Source: Anaspis maculata
Taxonomy: Eukaryota; Arthropoda; Insecta; Coleoptera; Scraptiidae
Assembly (NCBI GenBank): GCA_949128115.1
Contig: OX421965.1
Location: 47,173,257 to 47,237,256, forward strand
DNA length: 64,000 bases
Direction of reading: 5' to 3'
Shown here: positions 35,546 through 58,705 of the stretch, one piece after another
Numbering within the stretch: the stretch's first letter is position 1
Layout of the letters: each line of letters begins with the position of its first letter
Notes under the pieces: generated by a model
Told to the model about the DNA's origin: nothing
Seen by the model: the letters and a program-made list of their open reading frames with translations, nothing else
The model's database searches: none
Made by a program: the position numbers and the translations under genes

Positions 35546-35839
35546 GGTATAGGGTATCGTATGATCAAAATATGTAGGTGCCTAAAGGGGTATTCTTGAG
35601 AATTGTCGAAAATTTCTAAATTTGAAAGATAATGAGGACAATTTGGTCAGCGGCTTCCCTTTTTTTTTGCTTATTATTGTTAATACAATTATTAATATTC
35701 CGACAAAATTTCGCCTGCGGCGCTAATTGCATGAGGGGCTCTTAGGCCCCCTGGCCCGACCGTAGCGTGGAAATAGGGGGGGGGGTCTAAAATTTTCTTC
35801 GCCATAGTAACTTTTTATGAGTTCGGCGCAACTGATACC

Positions 35840-37205
35840 TGGCGGCTTTATGGTGGCCTTACATTGAGCTTGAGCATCAAATGCTGCAGCTTTTTTTTGC
35901 TGCCGAGCTCTCATTGGTCAAATGTTGGTCACTGACAGCAATAACAGGCGTCAGTTCCAATCAAAATTCTGCTGCAAAGAAAGCTGCAGCATTTGCTGCT
36001 CAATGTAAGGCCAGCATTACAGAACTTCGTTTGTCGCCGGCGACAGTCCCCCACTCCACTGTAGTCAAGTGAATAATTTGAACGACGGGACGACAGAAAC
36101 TCGTGCCGCGGGAATACACAATATTGCGCGGAAGTGGCGCTCCGACACGGATGTCATGCGAACTAAGAAAACGGTGACAAGTTATCATCGCGCATGTTCA
36201 GGGCCGCTATCCTTGAATCGTCTGAGAAAAGTCCCTGAGAGTTTTATATAATCCGTACTACACTTCTGTAGCGAAAGTTGCCTAAAAATCACGATTTTAG
36301 GCAACATTCGCTACATCAGAGTACTGCGGAATGTATACAGCACTGATTAAATGAAATATCCCCAGACAATTTCGCGGTAAATTTGGGTGTTATGGTTGAA
36401 GTGTTCAATGTTTTTTTTATTTCGTAATCCACGTTTACCATCACGTACATCACTTCAGCGCATACATGAGAACGCATACCTGCAGAGCGCGGTAATTTCA
36501 ATTTTGACGCACGAAGTGTCACTGTCAATGGCAACTGTCAATCAATAATCGAAATGTAAACAAACAACAAACATAACCTCCTAACCATTCAACGTTTAAT
36601 ATTGTTCAGAATGAAATGTTACGACGTGCCGTGTGGCAGAAAGACGCAAAAAAGATTCAGGTGATACGAAACACAACGAGCTGCAAGGCGATCGACGAAA
36701 CAAGAGCGTTATTTGGCTAAATCTGTCGAAACGTCAAATCGACGTCAAGCGCTGTCAGCTGAAATTTGCGTGACGTTACACACGCACACCGTATTACAGT
36801 GTTGTCAACTTGTTGTCGTGATATAGATATGGCAACGTCCTACTTTCACAGGTATGCGCAGAAACCTTTCGGGAAACGTGGATTTGGGCATTTGGGAATG
36901 ATCCCTCACATATGTGCTTACATGAATAGGTTGCGAGGGTTGATCCGATTTTTCTATGTAACCACTTCTACTTGAAAAGGACGCATAATCCATTGAGCTT
37001 AGTTTGAGAATCACCTATTTTACAGCGTAACATATGGAAAGACTTAGAACGAATCACCATGGAATCACCTCGTTTTTTAGCGCATGCGCTAAGCGGTCAC
37101 GCAATATTGTGTATTATGGAGGGAGGTAGGGGAGTACAGGCAGATCGAATCCTATTGGCCAGCGACACTGTCGCCGGCGACAAACAAAGTTCTGTAAAGC
37201 CGCCA
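35840..37205. mobile_element. 1.37 kb TIR element carrying two nested MITEs
   Basis: The terminal sequence TGGCGGCTTTACAGAACTT is at the right end in inverse (37187-37205). At the left it is split into TGGCGGCTTTA (35840-35850) and CAGAACTTCG (36020-36029) by a MITE. Inner arms continue with GTTTGTCGCCGGCGACAGT. The interior also contains a truncated copy (36201-36338) of the hairpin at 12595-12777. Confidence 0.82.
35851..36016. mobile_element. 166-bp MITE inside a TIR, TTA target duplication
   Basis: TGGTGGCCTTACATTGAGC at 35851 is mirrored by GCTCAATGTAAGGCCAGCA ending at 36016, with TTA on both sides (35848-35850, 36017-36019). The opposite TIR of the host element shows the empty site GGCGGCTTTACAGAAC. 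Confidence 0.92.
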
Positions 37206-37378
37206 TAATGCCATAATGGCCTGACCGGACAGTACCATAATATTTTGAAAGTTGGTACTATAACTTTACGACTGGCGTCGCTGGTTGACAGTGTTGACTA
37301 GAGAGACGAGTGACGAAGCTATGAAAGGGATATATCGGTATTCTCTGTCAGCGTCTCGGCATTTCCTGGCCTCGTCAA
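37206..37378. repeat. Dispersed repeat also found at the right window edge
   Basis: 37298-37378 (CTAGAGAGACG, then GAAGCTATGAAAGGGATATA and CTCGGCATTTCCTGGCCTCG) recurs at 63928-64000 and runs off the window there. Confidence 0.85.
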
Positions 37379-37510
37379 AATTTTAAACATAGTTAGCTGG
37401 GGTGGGCGTGGTTGCTATTGACATGTCATTTCCCCGATTTGTTTACAAATTTGAATTGTCATTATTTTGCATGCCGAAATAAGGCCGAAATCGCCGAAAT
37501 CCGGGCTAAA

Positions 37511-37596
37511 AATGCCAAAACGAAAAAGGTGCACCGTGAAGCAGTACAAAAGCCGGGAAGATCTGATGTTTTCCTTGCCGAAGAAACCATCAGGTA
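37511..37596 (+). pseudogene. Possible THAP-like exon start, weak
   Basis: A frame starting at 37511 reads MPKRKRCTVKQYKSREDLMF then SLPKKPS and meets a donor-like GGTATAG. Short basic start, one zinc-type cysteine and the (F)SLPK turn resemble the first residues of THAP domains, but the second cysteine is a tyrosine and no further exon with the W..H pattern could be joined. It may be a remnant of a P-like transposase, or chance. Confidence 0.2.
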
Positions 37597-38219
37597 TAGA
37601 ATCTTGCAAAATTGATGAACTTCTATTATTGTACTTTTTGGGTTTTTCAGCTGTTCGGGGCCAGTACCTACTGAAATACATAATATACCTACTGCGCTTA
37701 CGGCAATCACAAATCTATCTTCACGATGGGGTCACCACGTCGACGGTTACTGCATTCAACGATCAACGGGATTTGTGTTCGAGGAAATGAGTTGGATGAT
37801 GAAACCTACGTTCGACGAAATGTCAGCAGTACTTGAAATACGGTGTACGAAAGCATCTGCTATGTTTGGAATACAATATACATGCCTAAGACAGTTTTTA
37901 AGAGTTTCTGTTAAATTTAGTGACAAAATCTGTGTTGAAAGATGAAACGGTCGACTTAATTAATAACCTCAACAAAAATATTGACAGCTCATGTCATGCA
38001 TTTTGACTGTGACGCAGGGTGGTTTAGTAACAAGCAATTGCACCACACCCTGACGTGCAAATACCCCAGTGCTCTAGCTTTCTCTCTCTCTATACCCTCT
38101 CGCTCAATGACTTGGCTTACGTCTCTCTCTGGGTGACCAGATCCCAGGTCTCTCTAGTGTTGACAGGTGGAAACGAAACTTGACGTTTACGTCACGGAGC
38201 GTTCGTTCATCTATGGTTC
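37597..38219 (+). promoter_or_regulatory. Region upstream of SF3A2
   Basis: No gene seen. It includes CTCTCTCTCTATACCC-type pyrimidine runs (38075-38105) and GTCTCTCTCTGGGTG (38129). A promoter is expected here by position. Confidence 0.35.
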
Positions 38220-38310
38220 GTTCAGTGTTCAGTGTTGTCAGAGTGTTGTGAATGTGATCAGAGATTTATTCGACACAAAAACTCAGAAAGTTCGAGAAAG
38301 CAGTGCCGAG
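38220..38310 (+). other. Probable 5' non-coding exon of SF3A2
   Basis: No ATG-led frame of use is present, but a good donor (GAG then GTAGGT) closes the exon at 38310 and a matching acceptor lies at 38406, 37 bases before the SF3A2 ATG. The upstream border is not visible. The sequence 38070-38200 is rich in CTCTCT tracts and has no TATA box I would trust, so the start at about 38220 is a guess. Confidence 0.55.
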
Positions 38311-38443
38311 GTAGGTGTTATTTATGCACTTGATACACCCTAATGAAATATTTGAAAGGAAAAAGCGCACATTTTGATTAAATCAACTGTTTAACCTCAA
38401 TTGTAGGGTGTCGTAAGCTCCATCAAAGGCTTTCATAACAAGA

Positions 38444-39259
38444 ATGGATTTCCAAAACCGGCCCGGTGGGAAAACGGGGGGCGGCGGTGTCGCCTCCTGG
38501 TCCGAAACGAACCGAGATCGACGTGAGAGACTACGTCAGCTAGCTCTGGAAACCATCGATCTCCAAAAGGACCCCTACTTCATGAAAAACCATCTGGGCT
38601 CCTACGAGTGTAAACTTTGTTTAACTTTACACAACAATGAGGGCAGTTATTTGGCCCACACGCAAGGCAAAAAACATCAAGCCAACTTGGCCAGGCGTGC
38701 CGCAAAAGAGGCGAAGGATGCCCCCACCTTGCTTGCTCCCGAGAAACCCCGCGTCGAACCCAAGAAGTTCGTCAAGATCGGTCGGCCCGGCTACCGCGTG
38801 ACTAAACAGAGAGATCCCGAAACCGGACAGCAAAGCCTGCTGTTTCAGATCGATTATCCGGAGATCACAGACAACGTGATGCCAAGGCACCGGTTCATGT
38901 CTGCTTACGAACAGAAGATCGAACCACCAGATCGTAAATGGCAGTATTTGCTGTTTGCCGCTGAACCATACGAAACTATAGCTTTCAAGGTGCCAAGCCG
39001 GGAAGTGGAGAAGACGGATAATAAATTTTGGACACACTGGAACAGGGACACCAAGCAGTTTTTCCTGCAATTTGCTTTCAAGAACGAAGCCAAAAAACCA
39101 ACGACGATAATTGCGAGGCCCGGAAATATGATGGGTGGAGTTCCGCCACCGCCGATGCTGCCCGTTCCGCCGCCGCCGAGGCCCCCCATGTTCAATGCCA
39201 TCCCTCCTCCGCCACCTCTTATGGGCGCTGTGCTGCCTGTACCACCACCACCTCACTAA
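38444..39259 (+). CDS. SF3A2: SF3A2, splicing factor 3A subunit 2 (SAP62)
   Basis: A single uninterrupted 271-codon frame starts MDFQNRPGGKTGGGGVASWS, the family's usual N-terminus. Residues 56-78 hold the matrin-type zinc finger, C56-x2-C59-x12-H72-x5-H78, inside YECKLCLTLHNNEGSYLAHT. The middle (KFVKIGRPGYRVTKQRD, then FLLQF-type strands) is the conserved SF3A2 fold, and the last 45 residues are proline-rich (runs of PPPP). Vertebrate forms have a much longer proline-rich tail of about 464 aa in total; insect proteins are short like this one. By family knowledge it joins SF3A1 and SF3A3 in U2 snRNP and helps dock it at the branch site in the nucleus. A 5' non-coding exon ends at 38310 and a 96-bp intron (38311-38406, GTAGGT to TGTAG) precedes the coding exon. 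An AATAAA is at 39412-39417. Confidence 0.95.
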   Translation: MDFQNRPGGKTGGGGVASWSETNRDRRERLRQLALETIDLQKDPYFMKNHLGSYECKLCLTLHNNEGSYLAHTQGKKHQANLARRAAKEAKDAPTLLAPEKPRVEPKKFVKIGRPGYRVTKQRDPETGQQSLLFQIDYPEITDNVMPRHRFMSAYEQKIEPPDRKWQYLLFAAEPYETIAFKVPSREVEKTDNKFWTHWNRDTKQFFLQFAFKNEAKKPTTIIARPGNMMGGVPPPPMLPVPPPPRPPMFNAIPPPPPLMGAVLPVPPPPH

Positions 39260-39748
39260 CAGTTATTCAGCTGTTGATGATTGTTTGGCAAAAAAGAAGT
39301 CCATAAGGACTATAAATTATAGTAGGTTTCATTTTATTGGAGTTATTTTTTTTTGCACTCTGGCCTGCTTTTTCAATATTAGTTGCTCAAGTGTAGGTGA
39401 AGTATTTTGTAAATAAACGAAAATATCGAACATTGCTGTGTATTAAATTACTGTTGAAGATTTGAGTAAGATATATTGTAAGTTGTAAGTAAGTATGTCA
39501 GTTCTTACGCATACGCCCGAGTTTTGAATTATCATAGATTTTCAATAATACATCTACAAAAATTATGAAGTTTGATGTTTTCTGTGAACGCTCTGTATCA
39601 AGAAATCGCAATTTTCGACATTGGGATATTGGCGAGTTTCAAGATCGAATACGCCATCTGACGGCCAACATGTAAACGACGTTTGTGCACGGATCAACCG
39701 CAGATTTGTGTGGGCTCTTATGAGCGTTGCGGTGTTTGGTGACTTTAA

Positions 39749-41289
39749 CCTATTAGTGAGCAAAGTTATTTTATTCAAAAAATATATGTTTTTCTATCAT
39801 ATTTAAGTGAAAGAGTCTTAAAGAAACACAGCAGAGGCAAAATTTTGAAAATCAATTCATAGGTTTTTTGTATTTTGGGCGTCCCTTATAAGGGACACTG
39901 CTCATTGTGGATCAAGTAAGTGACAAGTGAAAAAATTATTCAACTGTAGAATGAAGAAGAATATTCATTGAATAATATCAGTTATAATATATGGGGTAAC
40001 AGCAATAATCTATTTGGTCCTTTATTATCCTTGAAGCACTGCTTGGGGTGCAACCGCTCAAACCTACATGTTCTCTGGAGTTCTTGTTGAGCTTCTCGAT
40101 GAGGAGCCTAATTTTGTGAAGCCAATTCTCTCTGAATTGAAATGAATATTTAAAAAAAAAATAATCAAATCTTTTTAGCCCCATGCTGTTCTGCACTATT
40201 TTCTGGACGTCATCTTCGCTGGACCAAAACAGCCTTCTGTTGGGATATTTCCCATAGGTACCCCAATAAAAGAAGAATTCCTAAAAATACATATAACTCA
40301 TCAAGAGTCAAGTCCAAGTTGTCGTTTCTTTGTTGAGCATATCTGTTATTCTCCTCATAATCAAGCTGAGCAGCTCTTCATTCAAAAAAGTTTGAAATAT
40401 TCAACTGTAGACTAGAGGCATTAGAGCTGGTCCAAAGATAGTAGTTTGGGATCACATTCTATGCATATGTCATTATCTGGGACTTCCGTAGGATTCTGTA
40501 GCCATTTTATTTTCACAAGATTTATCTGTGTTGTTAGTTACAAAGAGAAAAACCAGAGGAGACGTATAGATAGGGAAAATATGTATTTCGATTTTATTGT
40601 TAGGCTACCTTCTGGGCGCCCTTGTAGCTCAGATTATGGCAATAAGTCTTCATCGAGGTCTTCTTTGTCATAGTCATCATCATAATCATCTTTTTCTTCT
40701 TCTTTGTTTATCAATTCCACAAGGCTGATTCAAAATACCGCGTGGTAAGTGGTGAGTGGATATTTCCAACATGTTCATCGTCGGAATGATCACTATCAAT
40801 GGGTGGCAGAATCAAATTTTGATCAGGAGGTACCACATCGTCATCATCTATGATATCCAGCAGTTATGCGAGTGTCAAATTGCGAAAATGTAGACTTCAA
40901 ATAGTAGTCATAGTGGGCGGCGTCCCTTATAAGGGACATCACATTATTCCTAATATTTTGTGAAAACTGTACTTCTGAATCACCGTCCAATCAACCGAAT
41001 CTATCCACTATAGTTATTTTCAAGTAATTCATATGAAAAAACCGCCAAAAGTAGTATGAGATTACCCTATAAAGCAAGATACTTACCCTCCACGTTGCGA
41101 GGAATAAAGTTCAGAATCCATTTTGCTGAAACACCAGTTACACTTTTTTACAACAAACAACCGCTGAAAACACTTACCACAAGTCTGGACAATGATATTC
41201 GGAGACGTGCGCTCTGATAAACCCCCATCTATTGAAGTTATTAAAACAAATGGCGTCGTCCCTTTGAAGGGACGTTGTCCACTAATAGG
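39749..41289 (-). mobile_element. Internally deleted piggyBac element with TTAA target site
   Basis: CCTATTAGTGAGCAAAG at 39749 mirrors the right end (CCTATTAGTGGACAACG read inward from 41289), and both ends abut TTAA (39745-39748, 41290-41293). The minus strand keeps broken transposase parts in the correct order: an acidic N-terminus (MDSELYSSQRGG near 41130; DDDDVVPPDQNLILPPIDSD near 40830), EENNRYAQQRNDNLDLTLDE and LYVFLGI (40370-40290), NRRLFWSSEDD, then the 40220-40040 block, and a frameshifted HPKQCFKDNKG near 40030. The catalytic C-terminal half is missing. Three palindromic GTCCCTTATAAGGGAC-like sites lie at 39880, 40922 and 41259. Confidence 0.9.
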
Positions 41290-41654
41290 TTAATTGATTC
41301 CATCTGACTTAACGCGGCGTTGATTTTTTCCAACAAAGTACGTGAGCCACGCACGTTTCATTATCTTGAATATACTAGGTGTCGTCGGTTGCAAAAGCAT
41401 TGCATTTTTAAATAAGAGTGGCACGTGTACGACGACTGGCAAGCAAAAGTGGCATCAGAATGGGAGGTGGTAAGATTTGTGATTTTGTCATAGTGACAAA
41501 AAGTGGCGGAGAATTTGTTGCGTTTCCGAGTGCGAGTCGCGCTGTGGAAACCGGAAAAAGGAAGAGTTACATTTTCACCGTTTCCCGTCGAAAGCGAAAG
41601 ACGCAAGTTGGGTAGTCAAGATGACAAACAAACTTGGCACTGTGGAAAATATGA

Positions 41655-42192
41655 CTACGAGAAAAGCCTGGGAAGTGTCGCTGAAAATAGGAACTTTAAA
41701 TGGCTGCATCGAAGAAGCACAGCTGCGATATGTTTGCATGTCCCGGACTGGCCTGCTTTGCAAGTGCATTTAAACGTTCCAATTTGACAGGAACTCTCGC
41801 AGGAACTTCTACTACTATTTCTTTTAATTACAATCTCAGTTACCTCGTGAGGAGATTCATACAATGCGCTTGTTTGTAAACACAATCCAAATATGTCTAT
41901 GTTTGAACTGAAGCTTGATTCGGTTCGCTTTCGACCACACAACACAAGAAATTGTGACTTCAGAATTTCCTCTCCCATCAGTATCCCATCACGATAGATC
42001 GAGAATCCGTTGAGGCTTGAGGCCATCCAGTGATTGAAAACCTTCATAACACTCAATTCGCTTCTGCCATTTTCGAGTTCCACCGCAATAGGTACTAATT
42101 AACCATGTTTCACGTCTGGAGGACATTAAAAACCGCTTACTACTGATAAGATTTTTGAACGCGCGGGCAACAATCCGTGCCCTATCCGACAT
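41655..42192 (-). pseudogene. SWIM-type zinc finger protein, fragment
   Basis: A minus-strand frame of 142 codons (41655-42083) reads LENGRSELSVMKVFNHWMAS near its start and ends with FKCTCKAGQSGTCKHIAAVL. CTCKAGQSGTCKH is a SWIM finger (CxCx7CxH). A second frame upstream (41989-42192, MSDRARIVARAFKNLISSKR) overlaps it and could be joined by a frameshift or small intron near 42090. Proteins of this build are multicopy in insects and often occur with transposon-borne exonuclease genes. Downstream frames (41361-41606) do not continue a known domain. It may be a single expressed exon or a dead copy. Confidence 0.5.
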
Positions 42193-42330
42193 GTTTGTCT
42201 ACATGTGAAGCGCATCAGCAGCGCCACCATCGGTAATGTTACTCGCCAATTGGTCTTTGACTCGACTATCACCATGTCAAGTTTCATCTCTTAGTTTTGA
42301 AAAGCGAGGCCACTAACGATTTTTTTAAGG

Positions 42331-42620
42331 AAACTGAAAATGAGATTTTTTTAATTTTTAGTTGGTAGCACTGCCACACAATTGAAAAACAAAAATACAG
42401 GCATGAGACAGTTGAACATGAAAATGCAAAAAAATATAGGTGTTCCATTTAAAAAAATTGACGTTTCGTTAATCCCGTCAAAATGGGACACCTGTATAGT
42501 TGAAAATAATTTTAGGCTATAGGTCTCATCAAACCATATAACTTTTCTCCTACATCTTTTTCTTTATCTTGAACGGTAAGACCGCTATGGGATAATTACG
42601 CTAGGATAGACCACCCTGTA
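42331..42620. mobile_element. MITE family H, copy 1
   Basis: It shares with 60669-60973 the blocks GAACGGTAAGACCGCTATGG then GATAATTACGCTAGGATRGA and TTTAAAAAAATTGAC. Right end CCACCCTGTA. The two copies are about 85 percent alike by eye. Confidence 0.75.
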
Positions 42621-43459
42621 CAGGTGGATTGTGAATCCTTGGGGGGGGGGGGGGGGGGCGTGCGTGGATATACCTTTTGGCCACCGCAAGGGTCCCAGTC
42701 AGTTCTTGCGGGGGAGCCCCAATTTTAATGTTACGCCACAGCAGTGTCAAACGGTGGTGAGGCAATAGTTCACGGACTTTCAACAATGGGATGACATGCC
42801 CCTGCCCCCTGCTAACCCACCAAGGGGCCGATCTGGAGACGCTTTTCCGAGATTGTACCTTATTGAGACATGGTGAACAAGTATACAAAACGGCGTCGCT
42901 GTGTCACAATATGCAAGGTTCAAACTGTTTTTGTCGCTTACCGTCCGGACTAATTTTTGAAGACTTTGGGAGTCAATCACTGTTCCTAACCAGGCTGATT
43001 TGCGGCGAGTTGTCTGAATATAATTGTAAAAGTGGCTTATTTAAGAGGTCTAATCCAAGAGAACTGGAAATCTGTGTCCACACACCTCTTTCCAGCCACC
43101 TTCACCGTTAGCGTATCGCACGCCCCATCGTGTTCCTTGGCCTTAAAAACACAAACAGCCGAATTCTAAAATGCGAGCTCTCATATTTCCAGGAACTTTT
43201 GTTGCATTATTCCCTATCAAATAAATTTCTCCTCAAAGTAGACCTTGGTCTCCTTGCTGGCTACGTTTTTCAGGAATCATAGACGGCTTGAGAAATTTAT
43301 TCAGTCACTCGTTTTTTATACAAAGATAATCTAAAAACCGTAAGTTTCATCAAAATTTTGCCCCTTTTTCCTTAGGTAAAAATGCAAAGTGCGTGACAAA
43401 TCAAAGGTAACAAGATAAAAACACGAATAATTTACAAAAAGTTTTTATTTCCAATACAG
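42621..43459. other. Spacer between MITE and RpL27A
   Basis: It contains a 19-base G run (42640-42658) that may be unstable or a sequencing compromise, and otherwise no gene. Frames at 42601-42980 on the minus strand and 42791-43111 on the plus strand lack known domains. Confidence 0.4.
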
Positions 43460-44486
<1,027 letters not shown>

Positions 44487-45635
44487 TTTGACGCGTTCAC
44501 GAATGACACGAGAAGAGAGATATTTCAATATGGCTGGCACATCAACTGCCAACTGCCCAGTCCAGCCAATATCTAGGGTGATCTGGTGACTTTCTCTTTT
44601 CAACTGTAACCGACACAGGACCGGAGTTATCTATGGACCGGAGTAGCCTTCTATGGAGCCATCGGAGCCATCTGCGCAAATCATTTTCCAGTTCCAGTTT
44701 TTGATGGAAAACCCAGGCAAACAACTCAGAATGGTGTGTATAATAATATTCTGGGATCCAGTACAGATAACAGCCACACGCAAATCCAAACGAAAAAATA
44801 GGCAAATCACTCAGAATGGCATGTGGAATGATAATCTAAAATAAAATTTGCGGATTATCCAGAAATGTTTGCAATAGTAGTTTACAATACGAGTTGGCTG
44901 TTACATAAGTGGTTTTCCGACACGAAGCCGAAATTTGCAGAACGAGGGCGCAGCCCGAGTTCTGTAAGAGGCTGAGTGTCGGAAAATATCTTGTGTAACA
45001 TGCCACGAGTGTTGTACAACATTTTACGTGTTTGTTTTATTGCAAATTGTGAAAATGTTGTAGATTTTGAGGTTATTTTGACAAGTGTCAAGTTAAGTAC
45101 ATAAACTGTAAAATCCATATACAACTTATATAAAAGTCTTTATATCTTATGTATTAACACAACAAACACGTAAAGAAAATAAAGAAAAAAACAACGCCTT
45201 GAAAAAACCGTTTCTGGATGTTGTTGTATTGTTGGTTGCCTTGTTGTCTACATCAAAATATGCTATTGTTATTATTGTATATACTTATTTCTGTTTTCTT
45301 TTGACGTTGCTGATAATACGAATTACCTACCTGTAATCATGTGTTTCTATGGCAATAAAGTATGAAATGAAAAATGAAAATGAAATCACTTCAGTGGAAA
45401 ATTAGAGCAGGTACCGGGTACAGTGACTCATGATCCATAGAATACTTCATGATCGAGTAATGACTTACCAACAAAACAATGTTGCGCAATGTTCTGCGAC
45501 TTCTGCGTTGGCCTGAGATGGGCACCGCAAAGATTTACTCCAAGATTTACATTAAAAAAACGCCACCTGGTGTAGAGCTCGGTACTTGATCGTGGAGGAA
45601 TTTTTTGAGAGGAACACATACTCCGACGTCTACTA
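44487..45635. other. Spacer upstream of RpL27A
   Basis: It includes the RpL27A promoter and pyrimidine-rich start. 44880-45130 has a small inverted motif (TTACATAAGTGGTTTTCCGA with AATATCTTGTGTAAC) and AACATTTTACGTG. 45130-45180 repeats 32550-32600. No other gene is visible. Confidence 0.4.
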
Positions 45636-46132
45636 GCCTAGGTGGGCACTAGTAGATACCTGCAATACCCACATCATTGACATGGAAATTTGATAAGTAG
45701 AAAAAATGTGAAAAGGGGTTTGCATTTGTGTCTCTCATTTATGTTATGGTTGGCGTATTTAGCTGGATTGTAGTAGATCTAGCTCCAGAGGTGCGCAGCT
45801 GAAAGACTACGCCCCCAGCAATGCACTACATTGCGATTGCAGTAAAAAAAGGCAACGTTTGCGTCCCGAACACAAAGGTATAGCTACGGCGAGCTTGTTA
45901 GAATGAAAAATGTGGATCTCCAGCTAAAGTCCAAGCAGAAAATCTTAAGAAAAAAGCGAGGAAAAAAGGTGGGTGGTGGTTGACTCTGCATGGCCAGCCC
46001 AAGGTGACTTTTTCTTGGCTGGCAGGCTGGCTTGTTGTGTGTTTCCCTCCGTGTGGATGTGACAGTAGAAGATCGAGTTTCTTCGCGAAGAGGCCATTTT
46101 CCCCAATAAGTTCAATCGCCTATAGTACGACG
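45636..46132. repeat. Unclassified interspersed repeat, copy 2
   Basis: Same family as 1-725: TAGGTGGGCACTAGTAGATA at 45640, GACTACGCCCCCAGCAATGC near 45806 and GGCCATTTTCCCCAATAAG near 46092. It lacks about 240 internal bases that copy 1 has. Confidence 0.85.
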
Positions 46133-47509
46133 ACGTAAACAATTCAACTGTAAAGAAACTATATAAGTGTGATCGTAATTTCCCCCTTGGTAGGACTAAT
46201 CATCGTGAGTAGAAGGCAACAGAGTTTGTTTCGTGGTTGTAAAAAGTGTTTAAAATGTAGCCTTCAAGTGTACTCGACCCCGTTCCACTAATAATAGATT
46301 TAAATATGGCGGTGGAATCAGAAATTCACCTTGGAAATAAGAATGTTCATACTAGACTAAAGTATATAGGTTCCAAGTTCTTCTCAATCGTTCCACTAAT
46401 AAGAGATCTCAATATGGCGGCCAAGATGGCGGCGGAGCCCATTGTACTCCTCCCAGATCAGCCGGACTCACCAAGCTACAATGTGGTGCTTGGATGTTTT
46501 ATGGTCGGTCCACCCAAGCACTGGGGTCGACAAGCGCGCGGTTGACCGGGACTCCGTCTTGACCCTCAACGCAAAAGTGCGGTTGTGATTTACCTCACAC
46601 CTGCGGCGGTACGTTCCTGACTTCGTCCGTCCCCCTGACTACGCTGTCGGTTTTCTTCTACACATTGCCGTACTACCGGTTGCTAAGGGGTAGAAAATAA
46701 AAATTACCGGAAAATGTTTCTTATCAAGTTATTATAATTATTAGACCATTCAACAGATCGTCCAATTATTCAATTTGACCTGCCGAACCGTTTTTCAAAT
46801 AAAGGGGAAAAAATAAATCCACGGCAGAGAGAAACCAAACCAACACAATCATGAAGTTTCAAATTGACTCAAGACAAACTTGATCGGGACAGCAGACTCG
46901 AGTTTGCGTCTGTTCTGCAATCTTCTACCATCCACTTTGTGCAACGAGGATACCTATTTGATCCACAAGGGTTTTACAGGTATGAGAAAGAAATAGACAA
47001 TAAACCTTAATCCGGATAAAATTTCCTACCAACTTGCACGTCTCAGGGTTGTCTTTGTTTCTACGCTTTGTACTGTCATATTGATTCCTTGTGAAAAGTA
47101 CCTTAATGTTGTGTGTGGTTAGTGACATAGGTAGTAATGTTTTCTTTCGCATTGACGCTATTATTATCATGAAAAGAATGTATCATTGACAACTTAATTC
47201 AAATTTCGCGGGCGACAGGTAGTTACGATTTGAGAAGCACCAGTGGCGCCATCACTTGGTAATCGAAATCGTGATCAGAAAATTATTTAAATAATTCATC
47301 AACTTTGCAATAGGTACATTATTTATTATTATGCCTCAAAAAAGAGTACATGCACAATGATTGTTACATAAATTTTCAGTACCTATAATAATAGCTTTAT
47401 ATCAATACACCCACATTATACTAAATTTTGTTCAACAAAAATATACCTTTTTTTGGGGCTCATTATAAACTTCAATAGTAAATTATTGATTATAATAGGA
47501 GCTAGCAGG
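46133..47509. other. Spacer between repeat and ZNF330 3' end
   Basis: No gene recognised. 46240-46540 has GCGGCCAAGATGGCGGCGG-type words and an imperfect hairpin GTGGTGCTTGGATG with CACCCAAGCACTGG. A plus-strand TTTATT near 47321 is the likely polyadenylation signal (AATAAA) of ZNF330. Confidence 0.4.
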
Positions 47510-47671
47510 TATACTGGGTGTAACCAAGAATGTGCTCACCCCCTAATTGAAAACAGTCTTTTGAAACGCCACTCGAAGCCATCTAGGACCTCATGTAAAT
47601 TTGACGCTGATTCCTAAAAAATGACATTTTTCATGTGATGCCCGAACACGTTCTCAGTTACGCCCAGTATA
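47510..47671. mobile_element. 162-bp MITE in the 3'UTR of ZNF330
   Basis: TATACTGGGTGTAACCAAGA at 47510 is mirrored by TCTCAGTTACGCCCAGTATA ending at 47671. It starts 15 bases past the ZNF330 stop codon. Confidence 0.8.
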
Positions 47672-47685
47672 GTGAAGTATGAAGA

Positions 47686-58705
<11,020 letters not shown>

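Noticed and set aside
38627..39306. Long minus-strand and shifted plus-strand frames over SF3A2
   Set aside because: They are shadows of the GC-rich SF3A2 coding sequence and do not match known proteins.
41418..41787. Plus-strand basic frames MARVRRLASKSGIRMGG and neighbours
   Set aside because: No family resemblance; they oppose the SWIM-finger region and overlap each other.
42640..42658. G-quadruplex regulatory site
   Set aside because: A single uninterrupted G run next to an unplaced repeat is as likely to be a homopolymer error as a functional element.
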